Assembly (NCBI GenBank): GCA_937951935.1 | Contig: CALGAM010000009.1 | Location: 1-51,901 of the forward strand | From: an uncultured Micromonospora sp. | GTDB taxonomy: Bacteria; Actinomycetota; Actinomycetes; Mycobacteriales; Micromonosporaceae | DNA: 51,901 nt | Direction: 5' to 3' | Shown: positions 42,695 through 50,023 of the stretch, one piece after another | Position numbering within the stretch: position 1 is the first letter of the stretch | Layout of the letters: every line of letters starts with the position of its first letter | The notes under the pieces: generated by a model | What the model was told of the DNA's origin: nothing | The model's input: the letters and a program-made list of their open reading frames with translations, nothing else | Databases searched by the model: none | Translations under genes and position numbers: made by a program

Positions 42695-43963
42695 ATGAGG
42701 AGTCTGACCCTGCGCCGTACCCCGGTCCGAGTCGCCGCGGTGGCCTGCCTGGCGCTGGGCGTGACGGCCGCGACCGTGCCGGTGTCGCCGGCCGCCGTCG
42801 CCCTGGAGCCGCCGACCGCGGCGCCGACGTCGCTGGCCGCGGCCAATCCCTTCCCGGCGTACACCCGGTTCAACATCCCGGCCGAGGACGGCACCCGGGA
42901 CCGGGCGATCGAGGACGAGCTGGTCCGGCTCGCCGACGGCGTGCCGGCCGGCTCCTACATCCGGGGTGTCATGTTCAGCTGGAGCTCACCGGTGGTGGCC
43001 GAGGCGCTCGCCCGAGCCGCCGCCCGGGGCGCCGTCGTACGGGTGGTGCTCGACGAGACCGGCGGCGGGGTGAACACCCGCGCCGACAACGAGGCGATCC
43101 GGATACTCCGCTCGGCCAACCTGGACGACCTGGTGATCTGTGGCAAGACCTCGGCGGCGGTCGCCGGCTCGACCGCCTGCATCGGCAACAAGAGCACCTC
43201 GATCAACCACAACAAGATCTTCACGTTCTCGACCAGCGGCTCGATGAAGCGGGTCGTCGTCGTGACCTCGCAGAACCTGACCTTCAGCCAGAACAACTAC
43301 TTCAACAGCGCGCTGATCGTGCACGAGGACTACGACCTGTACGACCACTTCACGCGCTACTTCAACGACCTGCGCGCGCAGCGGAAGAACAACGACTACT
43401 TCAACGCCGCCAACGGCTACTACAAGTCCCCGAACACCGGCGTCACGGTCTACCACTCGCCCCGGGCCGACAGCGACACCCTGGCGAACCGGCTCGCCGA
43501 GGTGAACGCGTACGAGCCCGGCTGCTCGGTGGACGTGGCGCACGCGCAGCTCACCGACGCCCGCCCCGAGGTCGCCAACCAACTGCGCCGGATCGGCCGG
43601 ATGGGCTGCCGGGTGCGGGTGGTGTACGGCTCGATGGGCAGCACCACCTACAACACCCTCAGGGGACAGCCGAACATCTCCCTGAAGAAGTACTACGACG
43701 CCGAGGCCAGCAACTACGACGGCCGCGTGGTCACGGTGCACTCGAAGAACATCATCATTCGCGGCACCTTCAACGGGGTGTCCGGCCGCAGCCTCGTCTT
43801 CACCGGCTCGCACAACATCACCGGGCCGGCGTTGCGCAACCACGACGAGACGCTGGTCAAGATCGAACACCCGACGGTCTGGAACGACTTCCACGCCAAC
43901 TTCGAGACGCTGTGGAGCCGGGCCAAGTGCGTCAACCCCGACAACGGCAGCTGCACCACCTGA
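42695..43963 (+). CDS. Secreted phospholipase D-like protein
   Basis: 422 aa. Signal peptide ends near VSPAAVALEP (about residue 30-35). Two PLD-like half sites: INHNKIFTFSTSG with VVTSQNLTF, and VHSKNIIIRGTF with FTGSHNITG. Both HxK pairs are present and paired with SxN, but the Asp of the classical HxK(x)4D is replaced in both. Several actinomycete members of this family look similar, so it may still act as a phosphodiesterase or nuclease outside the cell. Four Cys in the mature part (CGKTSAAVAGSTAC and others) suggest disulphides. Monocistronic. Confidence 0.85.
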   Translation: MRSLTLRRTPVRVAAVACLALGVTAATVPVSPAAVALEPPTAAPTSLAAANPFPAYTRFNIPAEDGTRDRAIEDELVRLADGVPAGSYIRGVMFSWSSPVVAEALARAAARGAVVRVVLDETGGGVNTRADNEAIRILRSANLDDLVICGKTSAAVAGSTACIGNKSTSINHNKIFTFSTSGSMKRVVVVTSQNLTFSQNNYFNSALIVHEDYDLYDHFTRYFNDLRAQRKNNDYFNAANGYYKSPNTGVTVYHSPRADSDTLANRLAEVNAYEPGCSVDVAHAQLTDARPEVANQLRRIGRMGCRVRVVYGSMGSTTYNTLRGQPNISLKKYYDAEASNYDGRVVTVHSKNIIIRGTFNGVSGRSLVFTGSHNITGPALRNHDETLVKIEHPTVWNDFHANFETLWSRAKCVNPDNGSCTT

Positions 43964-44107
43964 TCCCGTTGTCGGTCCGATCCCCGTCGTCGTCGGTCAC
44001 GGGGTGTCCCCGGTCGGGCCAGCCGCCGGGGCACCCGCACGGCCGACGGAAGGGTGGCGGGGCTGACAGTACGCGGGCGGGGTCTGCTGGCGCGGACGGG
44101 CACGGCG

Positions 44108-44113
44108 TAGGCT
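44108..44113 (+). promoter_or_regulatory. -10 element of mqnC, leaderless
   Basis: TAGGCT, then 7 bp, then GTG 44121. No SD in between. Confidence 0.45.
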
Positions 44114-44120
44114 CGGGGAC

Positions 44121-45311
44121 GTGACGGCGAGCCGGGAGATCGACGACATCCTGCAACGCGGCGCGGACGGCGGGCGGATCACGCCCGAGGAGGCCCTGCT
44201 GCTCTACACCGAGGCGCCCTTCCACGCACTCGGCGAGGCCGCCGACGCGGTACGGCGGCGCCGCTACCCGGACAACATCGTCACGTACCTGATCGACCGC
44301 AACATCAACTACACCAACGTCTGCGTCACCGCGTGCCGGTTCTGCGCCTTCTACCGGCCGCCCAAGCACCGGGAGGGCTGGACCCACCCGACCGAGGAGA
44401 TCCTGCGCCGCTGCGGCGAGGCGGTCGAGCTCGGCGCCACCCAGGTGATGTTGCAGGGTGGCCACCACCCCGACTTCGGGGTCGAGTACTACGAGGAGCT
44501 CTTCTCCGCGGTGAAGCGGGCGTACCCGCAGCTCGCGATCCACTCGCTCGGCCCGAGCGAGATCCTGCACATGGCGAAGGTCTCCGGCGTCAGCCTCGAC
44601 GAGGCGATCAGCCGGATCAAGGCCGCCGGGTTGGACTCGATCGCCGGTGCCGGCGCCGAGATGCTGCCGGACCGGCCGCGGAAGGCGATCGCCCCGCTGA
44701 AGGAGTCCGGCGCCCGCTGGCTCGAGGTGATGGAGCTCGCCCACCGGCAGGGAATCGAGTCGACCGCCACCATGATGATGGGGACCGGCGAGACCAACGC
44801 CGAGCGGATCGAGCACATGCGGATGATCCGGGACGTCCAGGACCGCACCCGTGGGTTCCGGGCCTTCATCCCGTGGACGTACCAGCCGGAGAACAACCAC
44901 CTGAAGGGGCGGACCCAGGCGACCGCCCTGGAGTACCTACGACTGATCGCCGTGGCCCGGCTCTTCTTCGACACCGTGCCGCACCTGCAGGCGTCCTGGC
45001 TCACCACCGGCAAGGAGGTTGGCCAACTCGCCCTGCACATGGGGGTCGACGATCTCGGGTCGATCATGCTGGAGGAGAACGTGATCTCCTCGGCGGGGGC
45101 GCGACACCGGTCCAACCTGCGGGAGCTGATCTGGGTGATCCGTTCCGCCGACCGGATCCCGGCCCAGCGCGACACCCTCTACCGCCGCCTCAGGGTGCAC
45201 CGCACCCCGGCCGACGACCCGACCGACGAGCGGGTGGTGTCGCACTTCTCCTCGATCGCCCTGCCGGGCGGTGGCGTCGGTCGCCCGCTTCCGCTGGTGA
45301 AGGCCCGCTGA
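44121..45311 (+). CDS. mqnC: Cyclic dehypoxanthinyl futalosine synthase MqnC
   Basis: 396 aa, GTG start. Radical-SAM enzyme with an intact cluster motif CVTACRFCAFYRPP (CxxxCxxC) in NYTNVCVTACRFCAF, then MLQGGHHPDFGVEYYEEL, GLDSIAGAGAEML and WTYQPENNHLKG. It cyclises dehypoxanthine futalosine, the third committed step of the pathway. It provides an internal reference: the MqnE-like protein at 21342 lacks exactly the region that is intact here. Confidence 0.96.
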   Translation: MTASREIDDILQRGADGGRITPEEALLLYTEAPFHALGEAADAVRRRRYPDNIVTYLIDRNINYTNVCVTACRFCAFYRPPKHREGWTHPTEEILRRCGEAVELGATQVMLQGGHHPDFGVEYYEELFSAVKRAYPQLAIHSLGPSEILHMAKVSGVSLDEAISRIKAAGLDSIAGAGAEMLPDRPRKAIAPLKESGARWLEVMELAHRQGIESTATMMMGTGETNAERIEHMRMIRDVQDRTRGFRAFIPWTYQPENNHLKGRTQATALEYLRLIAVARLFFDTVPHLQASWLTTGKEVGQLALHMGVDDLGSIMLEENVISSAGARHRSNLRELIWVIRSADRIPAQRDTLYRRLRVHRTPADDPTDERVVSHFSSIALPGGGVGRPLPLVKAR

Positions 45312-45434
45312 GCCGCGTTGGCCACCCACGCGGGTGGTCATCCGTTCGGGCCACCGCGGGATGGGCGCCAGGGTCGTTGTCGGTGGCGAATCGGTGAGCT
45401 ACCGGACGGTATGTCCCCGAAAACATCCACAAAC

Positions 45435-45518
45435 ATGGACATTTTGGGGAGCCTGAGCTGGTTTCACCGCCATAACGGTTGGATCAAGAAGGCTGGAGCG
45501 CCGGCGCGGAACCGATAA
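45435..45518 (+). CDS. Possible small protein, 27 aa
   Basis: ATG to TAA encodes MDILGSLSWFHRHNGW followed by IKKAGAPARNR: a hydrophobic/aromatic first half and a basic second half. Codon use includes ATT, TTG, CAT, GGT, which is less GC-biased than real genes here, and no SD precedes the ATG. It may be chance or an unusual short peptide or leader. Confidence 0.2.
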   Translation: MDILGSLSWFHRHNGWIKKAGAPARNR

Positions 45519-45620
45519 CGTCCCCGACGAACGTCCCGACCGGCGCAGGGTGTGGCGGGACGTCGACCGGCAACGGCTATGCCCTATCGGTCCGTGTGGC
45601 CGTTTACATAAAACGCACAG

Positions 45621-45658
45621 CATCGTGGGCGGGGTGGTGCACCACCCCGCCCACGATG
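45621..45658. terminator. 38-bp perfect palindrome
   Basis: CATCGTGGGCGGGGTGGTG followed directly by its exact reverse complement, 19 + 19 bp. As RNA it makes a very stable hairpin, so it may terminate mqnC or an unannotated transcript; on the minus strand it is followed by CTGTGCGTTTTATG. It lies 100 bp before menG. An operator is the alternative. Confidence 0.55.
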
Positions 45659-45758
45659 TCTGCGCGGTCGGAGGAGGTCTGGCGCCGCCGGTCGGTCACC
45701 TCACCTCCGGCGACCCGGCCCGGAGCCACGGCGTGCGGTGCTGGCAGACTTGTCCGGC

Positions 45759-46469
45759 GTGACCCGCACCCCATCCGGACGCCGCGCCAGCCTCGACAAA
45801 CAGCCGCACGAGGTGGCGGCGATGTTCGACGAGGTGGCCTCCCGGTACGACCTGACCAACACCGTCATCTCCTTCGGGCAGGACCGGCGCTGGCGACGGA
45901 GCACCGTGGCGGCCCTGGGGTTGGCCCCGGGCGACCGGGTGCTCGACGTGGGGGCCGGCACCGGTGTCTCCACCGCGGAGCTGGCCCGGTGCGGTGCATA
46001 CGCCGTCGGGGTGGACCTCTCGATCGGCATGCTCCGGGCGGGCCGCCGGGCACGCCCCGAGGTGCCGCTGCTGGCCGGGGACGCGCTGCGCCTGCCGTTC
46101 CCGGACGAGACCTTCGACGCGGTCACCATCTCGTTCGCGCTGCGCAACGTGGTCGACACCGCGGCGGCACTGCGCGAGATGGCCCGGGTGACCCGACCCG
46201 GGGGACGACTCGTGGTCTGCGAGTTCAGCACCCCGACCAACGGCCTGTTCCGGACCGTCTACCTGTCCTACCTGATGCGGTCGTTGCCGGCGGTGGCCCG
46301 GGCGGTGGCGAGCAACCCGGAGGCGTACGTCTATCTCGCGGAGTCGATCCGTGCCTGGCCGGACCAGGCCGGGCTGGCGGCGTTGATCGCCGGCGCGGGA
46401 TGGGAGCGGGTGGCCTGGCGGAACCTGACCGGCGGGATCGTGGCGCTGCACCGGGCGGTTCGGTCGTGA
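45759..46469 (+). CDS. menG: Demethylmenaquinone methyltransferase (MenG/UbiE family)
   Basis: 236 aa from GTG 45759; CAGACT (45745-45750) ends 8 bp before it. An upstream in-frame TTG/CTG region reaches 45738 but adds nothing conserved. SAM methyltransferase with FDEVASRYDLTNTVISFGQD, glycine loop LDVGAGTGVSTAELA, and UbiE signatures SFALRNVVDTAAALREMARV and YLAESIRAWPDQAGLAALI. It methylates demethylmenaquinone at the ring, the last nuclear step. Nearby mqnC and MenJ-like genes support the role. Confidence 0.93.
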   Translation: MTRTPSGRRASLDKQPHEVAAMFDEVASRYDLTNTVISFGQDRRWRRSTVAALGLAPGDRVLDVGAGTGVSTAELARCGAYAVGVDLSIGMLRAGRRARPEVPLLAGDALRLPFPDETFDAVTISFALRNVVDTAAALREMARVTRPGGRLVVCEFSTPTNGLFRTVYLSYLMRSLPAVARAVASNPEAYVYLAESIRAWPDQAGLAALIAGAGWERVAWRNLTGGIVALHRAVRS

Positions 46470-46553
46470 GGCGCTACCGGGCGACCCGACCGTGAGTTGT
46501 CACCTGCCAGCCATCTTTGGTCGGTTTGATCCGCATAGCCCGTCTTGACCCCG

Positions 46554-46559
46554 TAGGCT
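46554..46559 (+). promoter_or_regulatory. -10-like element of the His-Pro repeat gene
   Basis: TAGGCT, 6 bp, then ATG 46566; no SD. Confidence 0.4.
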
Positions 46560-46565
46560 GCGCCC

Positions 46566-47366
46566 ATGACGGGGGCAGACCGGCAGGCCGACGACAGGCG
46601 GTTCGAGCCGGGCAGAACGGGCGCCGAGGCCGATCCGGCCGACCGGGGCACCGCCGGCGCCGGTGCGGCTGCCCGGACCCCCGCGCCGCATTCCGAGGCG
46701 GAGAGCGCCGGGCCGGATCCGGCGGCGGAGGCCGCTGCGTCGGATCCGGCGGCGGAGGCCGCTGCGTCGGATCCGGCGGCGGAGGCCGCTGCGTCGGATC
46801 CGGCGGCGGAGGCCGCCGAGCTGATCGCGCAGCTGCGGGAGTTGGCCGGGCCCGACCCCGCCACCGTGCGAGCCGTGGTGGCCGACGTCCTGGCCGCGCT
46901 GGACCGGGTCAGCGGCGGTGCTCTGCGGGAACAGCTGCCGTACGACAGCGAGCTGCTGCGCGACCGGCCCGCGGCACCGGGTGCACCAACGGGTGATGAC
47001 CCGACCGGGTGGCGCACCGCGGCGGGCGGGACGGCACACGCCGGAGCCACCAACGGTCACCCGGTGGAGCCGTATCCGGTGGAACCACACCCGCCGTCAC
47101 CGCATCCGCCGTCACCGCACCCGGTCGAGCCCCACCCGCGCGAGCCGCACCCCAGGCGCCCCGAACCGTCCGACCCGCACCCGGCCCGGCCGTTCCCGGG
47201 CGACCCGCACCCGACCCGGCCGCGTCCGACCGACCCGCACCCGGTCGAGCCGCGTCCGACCGACCCGCACCCGGCGGAGCCGGGGCCGCTCACCCCCGGG
47301 CCGGTCCGGCGGAGCCCGGCGCAACGCCGCCGACCCCAGCCGCGCGACGGTGAGGACCGCACCTGA
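46566..47366 (+). CDS. Ala/Asp- and His-Pro-repeat protein of unknown function
   Basis: 266 aa, no signal peptide or membrane helix. Residues ~50-85 are a tandem 9-mer DPAAEAAAS; residues ~85-135 form the only globular-looking part (ELIAQLRELAGPDPATVRAV, VLAALDRVSGGALREQLPYD); residues ~160-245 are pentads xxPxP, nine of fourteen with His (VEPHP, PSPHP, REPHP, SDPHP, GDPHP, TDPHP), ending in an alternating DPHP/xRPxP decad; the end is Arg/Pro-rich. His-Pro arrays can bind Ni, Zn or Cu, but that is inference. It lies between menG and the MenJ-like gene. No homologue recognised. Confidence 0.65.
   Translation: MTGADRQADDRRFEPGRTGAEADPADRGTAGAGAAARTPAPHSEAESAGPDPAAEAAASDPAAEAAASDPAAEAAASDPAAEAAELIAQLRELAGPDPATVRAVVADVLAALDRVSGGALREQLPYDSELLRDRPAAPGAPTGDDPTGWRTAAGGTAHAGATNGHPVEPYPVEPHPPSPHPPSPHPVEPHPREPHPRRPEPSDPHPARPFPGDPHPTRPRPTDPHPVEPRPTDPHPAEPGPLTPGPVRRSPAQRRRPQPRDGEDRT
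46716..46815 (+). repeat. 27-bp tandem repeat, 3.7 copies
   Basis: Unit starts GATCCGGCGGCGGAGGCCGC and repeats at 46716, 46743, 46770 and 46797 (partial). Copies are identical, indicating recent expansion, and the period is a multiple of three, so the frame is kept. Confidence 0.85.
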
Positions 47367-47471
47367 CGGCCCTGTCGGTAACCGGCCGGTAACCGGCCGG
47401 TTGGGGACACATCGGGCGTCGGAGGGCTCCGGCCGTTACCCGACAGGTCGCCACCGCGCCTACCTCGGCAA

Positions 47472-47487
47472 GTTAGGTTCACCTAAC
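47472..47487. promoter_or_regulatory. Iron-box-like palindrome upstream of the MenJ-like gene
   Basis: GTTAGGTTCACCTAAC is a perfect palindrome except for the central two bases. The half-sites TTAGGT/ACCTAA equal those of DtxR/IdeR iron boxes, but the usual box has a centre 5 bp longer. TAGACT (47512-47517) downstream is a possible -10. Confidence 0.45.
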
Positions 47488-47572
47488 CCGCTGTCGTCCT
47501 CGTTGCGGTTCTAGACTCTCCCCGAGATGAGCTTGTGAAGCATTTCACGAGCGACCGGCAGGGGAGGCGCAG

Positions 47573-48850
47573 ATGACCGCAGTCGAGTACGACGCGGACG
47601 TCATCGTCGTCGGTGCCGGTCCGGGTGGCTCCACCACCGCCTGTCACCTGGCCCGGCACGGCGTCCGGGTGCTGCTGCTGGAGAAGACCGAGTTTCCCCG
47701 GGAGAAGGTCTGCGGCGACGGGCTGACCCCGCGCGCGGTCAAGCAACTCGTCAAGCTCGGCATCGACACCTCACCCGAGGCCGGTTGGGTGCGCAACCGT
47801 GGCCTGCGGGTCATCGGCGGCGGGGTGCGGCTCGAACTCGACTGGCCCGACCTGGCCAGCTTCCCCAACTACGGACTGGTGCGGACCCGCCTCGACCTCG
47901 ACGACCTGCTCGCCCGTCGCGCCGTCGAGGCCGGCGCGACGCTGCGTACCGGAGTCACCGTCACCGGCCCCGTCCTCGACGAGACCGGCCGGTCGATCGG
48001 GGTCACCGCCGAGGTCGGCCCGGAGAAGGTCGCCACCACCTTCCACGCCCCGCTGGTGGTCGCCGCCGACGGCGTCTCCGGGCGGCTACCGCTCGCGCTG
48101 GGCCTGACCAAGCGGGACGACCGGCCGATGGGCGTCGCGGTCCGCCGCTACTACCGATCCCCGGCCCGGCACCGCGACGACTACCTGGAGTCGTGGCTGG
48201 AGCTGCGCAGCCGGGAGCACCCCGACAAGCTCCTCCCCGGATACGGCTGGATCTTCGGCATGGGGGACGGCCGGGTCAACGTCGGGCTCGGGGCGCTCAA
48301 CTCCTCGCCCGCCTTCGGCAAGACGAACTACCGCAGGCTGCTGCTGGACTGGCTGCGCAACACGCCGGCCGAGTGGGGCCTGGCCGACGAGGCGAACGCG
48401 GACGGGCCGATCCTCGGGGCCGCGTTGCCGATGGGCTTCAACCGGGTTCCGCACTACACCCGGGGTGTACTGTTGGTTGGCGACTCCGGCGGCATGGTCA
48501 ACCCCTTCAACGGCGAGGGGATCGCGTACGCGATGGAGTCCGGCGAACTCGCCGCCGAGGTGATCGTGCAGGCGTTGGCCCGGCCGGCGGGCGCGGAGCG
48601 GGAGCGGGCACTGGCCGCCTACCCCGCCGAGCTGAAGCAGCGCTTCGGCGGCTACTACCGGCTCGGCAACGTCTTCGTGAAGTTGATCGGCAACCCGCAC
48701 GTGATGCGGATCGCCACCCGGCACGGCATGCCGCACCCGACCCTGATGCGGTTCGTGCTGAAGCTGATGGCGAACCTCACCGACCCGCGGGGCGGGGACG
48801 CCATGGACCGGATCATCAACGCGATGACGAAGGTGGCTCCGGCCGTGTAG
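47573..48850 (+). CDS. menJ: MenJ-like geranylgeranyl reductase family flavoprotein
   Basis: 425 aa, ATG with GGGGAGG upstream. FAD-binding start VIVVGAGPGGSTTACHLARH, CGDGLTPRAVKQLVKLGI, PLVVAADGVSGRLPLALG and GD motif LLVGDSGGMVNPFNGEGIAY. In mycobacteria MenJ saturates one isoprene of menaquinone. Location between menG and nuo supports menaquinone reduction here, although other GGR-family substrates (chlorophyll-type, archaeal lipids) exist. A mini-frame ATG AGC TTG TGA lies in the 5' leader (47527). Confidence 0.88.
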   Translation: MTAVEYDADVIVVGAGPGGSTTACHLARHGVRVLLLEKTEFPREKVCGDGLTPRAVKQLVKLGIDTSPEAGWVRNRGLRVIGGGVRLELDWPDLASFPNYGLVRTRLDLDDLLARRAVEAGATLRTGVTVTGPVLDETGRSIGVTAEVGPEKVATTFHAPLVVAADGVSGRLPLALGLTKRDDRPMGVAVRRYYRSPARHRDDYLESWLELRSREHPDKLLPGYGWIFGMGDGRVNVGLGALNSSPAFGKTNYRRLLLDWLRNTPAEWGLADEANADGPILGAALPMGFNRVPHYTRGVLLVGDSGGMVNPFNGEGIAYAMESGELAAEVIVQALARPAGAERERALAAYPAELKQRFGGYYRLGNVFVKLIGNPHVMRIATRHGMPHPTLMRFVLKLMANLTDPRGGDAMDRIINAMTKVAPAV

Positions 48851-48967
48851 ACCGTCACGGAGGCCCGTGGACGCGGGCACCAGGACCCCGGGCAACGTGG
48901 CCCGGAGCTTGTGAATAGTGTGAGTCGGCACTGACCGTGGGCCGGGAAGGACGAGCAGGGGAAAACG

Positions 48968-49333
48968 ATGTCGCTCTCGCCGTACGTACCCATCATCGGG
49001 CTGTTCGCCCTCGCTGCGGCGTTCGCGCTGTTCTCCGTCGCCGCCGCGCGCCTCGCCGGTCCCCGGCGTTACAACAAGGCCAAGCTCGAGGCGTACGAGT
49101 GCGGGATCGAGCCCAGCCCCGCGCCGGTCGGCGGCGGGCGGCTTCCGATCAAGTTCTACCTGACCGCGATGCTCTTCATCGTCTTCGACATCGAGATCAT
49201 CTTCCTGTACCCGTGGGCGGTCAACTTCGACCTCCTCGGGCTCTTCGGCTTCGTGGAGATGGTGCTGTTCATCGTCGCGGTCTTCGTCGCGTACGCCTAC
49301 GTCTGGCGCCGTGGCGGCCTGGACTGGGACTGA
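48968..49333 (+). CDS. nuoA: NADH-quinone oxidoreductase subunit A
   Basis: 121 aa with three membrane helices; YECGIEPSPAPVGGGRLPIK and FDIEIIFLYPWAV are typical. Membrane subunit of complex I next to the quinone site. SD CAGGGGA precedes the ATG. First gene of the nuo operon; the upstream gap of 117 bp has a TAGTGT -10-like hexamer. Confidence 0.96.
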   Translation: MSLSPYVPIIGLFALAAAFALFSVAAARLAGPRRYNKAKLEAYECGIEPSPAPVGGGRLPIKFYLTAMLFIVFDIEIIFLYPWAVNFDLLGLFGFVEMVLFIVAVFVAYAYVWRRGGLDWD

Positions 49334-49348
49334 AGGGGAGGTCGTCTG

Positions 49349-50023
49349 ATGGGCATCGAGGAGAAACTCCCGGCCGGCATCCTGCTGACCACGGTGGAGA
49401 AGCTGGTCAACTGGTCCCGCAAGACCTCGTTCTGGGGGGCCACCTTCGGGTTGGCCTGCTGCGCCATCGAGATGATGGCCGCCGGCGCCCCGCACTACGA
49501 CCTCGGGCGCTGGGGCATGGAGGTCTTCCGCGCCTCGCCCCGGCAGGCAGATCTCATGATCGTCGCCGGTCGGGTGAGCCAGAAGATGGCGCCGGTGCTG
49601 CGGCAGATCTACGACCAGATGGCGGAGCCGCGCTGGGTGCTGTCGATGGGCGTCTGCGCCAGCAGCGGCGGCATGTTCAACAACTACGCGATCGTGCAGG
49701 GCGTCGACCACATCGTGCCGGTGGACATGTACCTCCCCGGCTGTCCGCCCCGGCCCGAGATGCTCATCGACGCCATCCTCAAGCTGCGCGAGAAGATCGG
49801 CCACGAGCCGCTGGGCCCGAACGGCCGCAAGATGCTCGAGGCGCGCAGGGCCCGGGGCGACGTGCCCCCGGTCGCCCCCGGCTCGATGCCCTCGTCGTAC
49901 CGCAGCGACAAGGCCCGCCGGGCTGAGTGGATCAAGGCGGTCGCCGAGGGCCGTGAGGAGCAGCTGCGGATCGAGAACTGGATGAAGGCGCAGAACCACC
50001 TGGTGGGGAGGGCTGGGCAGTGA
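49349..50023 (+). CDS. nuoB: NADH-quinone oxidoreductase subunit B
   Basis: 224 aa, ATG with AGGGGAGG upstream. Holds the N2 [4Fe-4S] cluster: cysteines in LACCAIEMMA, VCASSGGMFNNY and YLPGCPPRPE. Peripheral arm beside the quinone site. A ~40-residue charged carboxy extension (SYRSDKARRAEWIKAV) is beyond the core. Confidence 0.97.
   Translation: MGIEEKLPAGILLTTVEKLVNWSRKTSFWGATFGLACCAIEMMAAGAPHYDLGRWGMEVFRASPRQADLMIVAGRVSQKMAPVLRQIYDQMAEPRWVLSMGVCASSGGMFNNYAIVQGVDHIVPVDMYLPGCPPRPEMLIDAILKLREKIGHEPLGPNGRKMLEARRARGDVPPVAPGSMPSSYRSDKARRAEWIKAVAEGREEQLRIENWMKAQNHLVGRAGQ

Larger units (their letters stand above)
45312..45758. other. 447-bp gap between mqnC and menG
   Basis: No long gene. It is less GC-rich than its surroundings. 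Contents: an imperfect hairpin (CCCCGAAAACATCCA against TGGACATTTTGGGG, 45416-45450), a 27-codon small open frame (45435-45518), a 38-bp perfect palindrome (45621-45658) and the menG promoter. A small RNA ending at the palindrome is possible. Confidence 0.5.

Noticed and set aside
45738..45758. Seven-codon amino-terminal extension of menG (TTG/CTG start)
   Set aside because: It would start inside the probable -10 element and adds no conserved residue; GTG 45759 fits better.
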